Shown: positions 62,507 to 64,000 of the stretch, in pieces
Layout of the letters: every line of letters starts with the position of its first letter
How positions within the stretch are numbered: the first letter of the stretch is position 1
From: Ottowia massiliensis
GTDB taxonomy: Bacteria; Pseudomonadota; Gammaproteobacteria; Burkholderiales; Burkholderiaceae_C
DNA: 64,000 nucleotides
Assembly (NCBI RefSeq): GCF_900240305.1
Contig: NZ_LT964854.1
Coordinates: 434,001-498,000 of the forward strand
Direction of reading: 5' to 3'
Notes under the pieces: generated by a model
Told to the model about the DNA's origin: nothing
The model's input: only the letters and a program-made list of their open reading frames with translations
Database searches by the model: none
Translations under genes and position numbers: made by a program

Positions 62507-63127
62507 TTACCGCATGCCTCCGTATGACTCTTCACGGATGACTCGAGGCGTAATTTCACGCAGCTCAATTGAAACCGGCTCATAAACTACGCGCTGACGA
62601 TCGGCGTCGTAACGCATTTCCACATGCCCCGTCAAAGGGAAATCTTTGCGGAATGGATGTCCAACGAAACCATAATCCGTCAAGATGCGGCGCAGGTCGC
62701 CGTGCCCGTCGAACATGATTCCATATAGATCGAACGCTTCCCGCTCATACCAATTGGCCGAGCTCCAGATACCCGTGACCGTAGGCAGCACTGGAAAGTC
62801 ATCGTCCTCACAGAACACGCGCAAGCGCACACGCTGGTTGTGGCTTACAGACAGCAAGTGCAGTATCACGGCGAAGCGCGCTCCTTCCCAGCGCCCATCT
62901 CCGTAAGCAGACATATCCATGCCGCACAAATCAATCATCTGTTCAAAGCAGCAATCAGGCGCATCTCGCAAAATCTGGGCGGCCTGTAAATAGGATGAAG
63001 CGGACACAAGCGCCGTCACTTCGCCAAGCGCCACGTTCACACTACTCGCCAATCCATCCAGCGCAATCGCAATCTTGTCTCGCAAGACGTCAGGCGCAAT
63101 GGCGTAATTCACTGTTTCTGTCAGCAT
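62507..63127 (-). CDS. nuoC: NADH-quinone oxidoreductase subunit C
   Basis: A 206-residue peripheral-arm subunit. Evidence: LHLLSVSHNQRVRLRVFCED, NWYEREAFDLYGIMFDGHGD and LRRILTDYGFVGHPFRKDFP (the family hallmark), ending with EITPRVIREESYGG. ATG 63127 (MLTETVNYAIAPD) starts after the nuoB stop; the more upstream ORF start would overlap nuoB. Confidence 0.95.
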   Translation of the reverse strand: MLTETVNYAIAPDVLRDKIAIALDGLASSVNVALGEVTALVSASSYLQAAQILRDAPDCCFEQMIDLCGMDMSAYGDGRWEGARFAVILHLLSVSHNQRVRLRVFCEDDDFPVLPTVTGIWSSANWYEREAFDLYGIMFDGHGDLRRILTDYGFVGHPFRKDFPLTGHVEMRYDADRQRVVYEPVSIELREITPRVIREESYGGMR

Positions 63128-63131
63128 GAAA

Positions 63132-63611
63132 TCACGCCCTCGCAATCGTGTTAGTACGCCGCACCTTTTGCTGCAATTGGATGATTCCGTATATCAATGC
63201 CTCGGCCGTCGGCGGACATCCGGGCACATACACATCCACTGGAACGATGCGGTCGCAGCCACGCACCACTGAATAGCTGTAGTGGTAATAGCCTCCGCCA
63301 TTGGCGCATGAACCCATGGAAAGCACCCAGCGCGGCTCGGCCATTTGGTCATATACCTTGCGCAAGGCTGGCGCCATTTTGTTGCAGAGCGTGCCTGCAA
63401 CAATCATCAGATCCGACTGACGCGGCGACGCACGAAATACTTCTGCGCCAAAACGCGCTATGTCATAGCGCGCCGTGGCGGCGTGCATCATTTCCACCGC
63501 GCAACAGGCCAGACCAAAAGTCATAGGCCAAAGCGAGCCTGTTTTGGCCCAATTCATCACCGCGTCAAAATTCGTGGTGATGAAATTTTTCTCCATCATC
63601 CCTTCAATCAT
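63132..63611 (-). CDS. nuoB: NADH-quinone oxidoreductase subunit B
   Basis: A 159-residue subunit holding the terminal [4Fe-4S] cluster N2, which reduces quinone. Ligands are in TFGLACCAVEMMHAA (tandem Cys), SMGSCANGGGYYHYS and VPGCPPTAEALI. Start MIEGMMEKNFITTNFDAVMN at 63611 agrees with relatives. 33 nt after nuoA. Confidence 0.97.
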   Translation of the reverse strand: MIEGMMEKNFITTNFDAVMNWAKTGSLWPMTFGLACCAVEMMHAATARYDIARFGAEVFRASPRQSDLMIVAGTLCNKMAPALRKVYDQMAEPRWVLSMGSCANGGGYYHYSYSVVRGCDRIVPVDVYVPGCPPTAEALIYGIIQLQQKVRRTNTIARA

Positions 63612-63644
63612 GCTGCCATCCTTGCCAGACTGCCGACATTGCCA

Positions 63645-64000
63645 TCACTCCCAATCCAGGGCGCCTTTCTTCCATTCATAAACGAATCCGACAACCAGAA
63701 TCGCCAGAAAGACAAGAACAGCAATGAATCCTGGCAAGCCCACATCGCGCAGGGCTACCGCCCACGGAAAGAGAAAGGCGATTTCCAGGTCGAACAGAAT
63801 GAACAGGATGGCTACGAGGTAATAACGCACATCAAATTTCATGCGCGCATCCTCAAAGGCATCAAAGCCGCACTCGTAAGGAGAGTTCTTGGCAGCGTCA
63901 GGGCGATTGGGGCCGAAAAAGGCTCCCATTCCCAGACACAGCGCGCCAACGAGCAAACCGATCAGAATAAAGACCAGAACAGGAAAATACTGAGCCAGAC
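63645..64000 (-). CDS. nuoA: NADH-quinone oxidoreductase subunit A (N-terminus outside window)
   Basis: At least 118 residues are visible, with the N-terminus beyond position 64000. Evidence: RPDAAKNSPYECGFDAFEDA (the conserved loop with Cys), MKFDVRYYLVAILFILFDLE followed by IAFLFPWAVAL, and a C-terminal helix VFLAILVVGFVYEWKKGALD. Three membrane helices are expected. The frame continues through the edge (LAQYFPVLVFILIGLLVGAL), so the shorter start at 63956 is not real. It is the first gene of the nuo operon; its promoter is outside the window. Confidence 0.94.
   Translation of the reverse strand, partial: LAQYFPVLVFILIGLLVGALCLGMGAFFGPNRPDAAKNSPYECGFDAFEDARMKFDVRYYLVAILFILFDLEIAFLFPWAVALRDVGLPGFIAVLVFLAILVVGFVYEWKKGALDWE

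Overview
This is a GC-rich betaproteobacterial chromosome segment, most likely Burkholderiales and Comamonadaceae-like. The assignment rests on gene families and local orders: nuoA-N followed by DUF2818, a NUDIX hydrolase and DUF1178; kdsA-DUF1330-eno-ftsB; an alanine/lysine-rich extended RpoD; small H-NS proteins; and short intergenic repeats of the kind common in that family. Genus cannot be named from sequence alone. No rRNA, tRNA or CRISPR array was seen.

Layout. 1-79: start of ettA (minus). 0.4-3.1 kb: four type III secretion export genes sctQ-R-S-T, without the rest of a T3SS. 3.2-9.1 kb: paeA-like exporter, YidB-like protein, grxD, an H-NS protein, a second CBS/CorC membrane protein, apaH. 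9.4-18.2 kb: glpK, cobL and cobI, a secreted hypothetical, a DUF456 protein, hpnE, lolC-lolD. 18.4-25.1 kb: a transposase scrap, ftsB-eno-DUF1330-kdsA, an alpha/beta hydrolase, maf-rlmH and a GNAT enzyme. 25.9-27.8 kb: a phosphoglycerate-mutase-like protein and an orphan FixJ-type response regulator.

28.0-33.7 kb is an AT-richer accessory island. It holds a Gly-rich, Cys-free, harpin/filament-like protein; a signal-less L,D-transpeptidase-fold protein overlapping by 4 nt a gene for an exported protein (looks like a peptidoglycan-targeting effector with periplasmic immunity); and four tandem related proteins in an A-B / C-D pattern, three with signal peptides. Its right edge carries a decayed IS5-family transposase. 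A 36-bp perfect palindrome lies between the response regulator and the island, and one arm of it recurs at 25650. I consider this the most interesting part of the window.

34.7-46.8 kb: a YgjP-like metallopeptidase coupled to plsC, a divergent intergenic region with DnaA-box-like sites, hemE, a three-gene fragment of an aryl-polyene-type cluster, rpoD, a lytic transglycosylase with a terminator in its leader, rpmJ and an I78-type inhibitor lipoprotein. 46.8-49.3 kb: ruvA, DUF1178, NUDIX, DUF2818. 49.6-64.0 kb: the respiratory complex I operon nuoA-N on the minus strand, with nuoA cut by the window end.

Across the whole window, about 15 copies of an ~85-90 bp dispersed repeat sit only between genes, in both orientations, and often where familiar gene orders are broken (around maf-rlmH, the polyene fragment, hemE, lolCD, ruvA, and between nuoN and DUF2818). 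I do not recognise this family as described.
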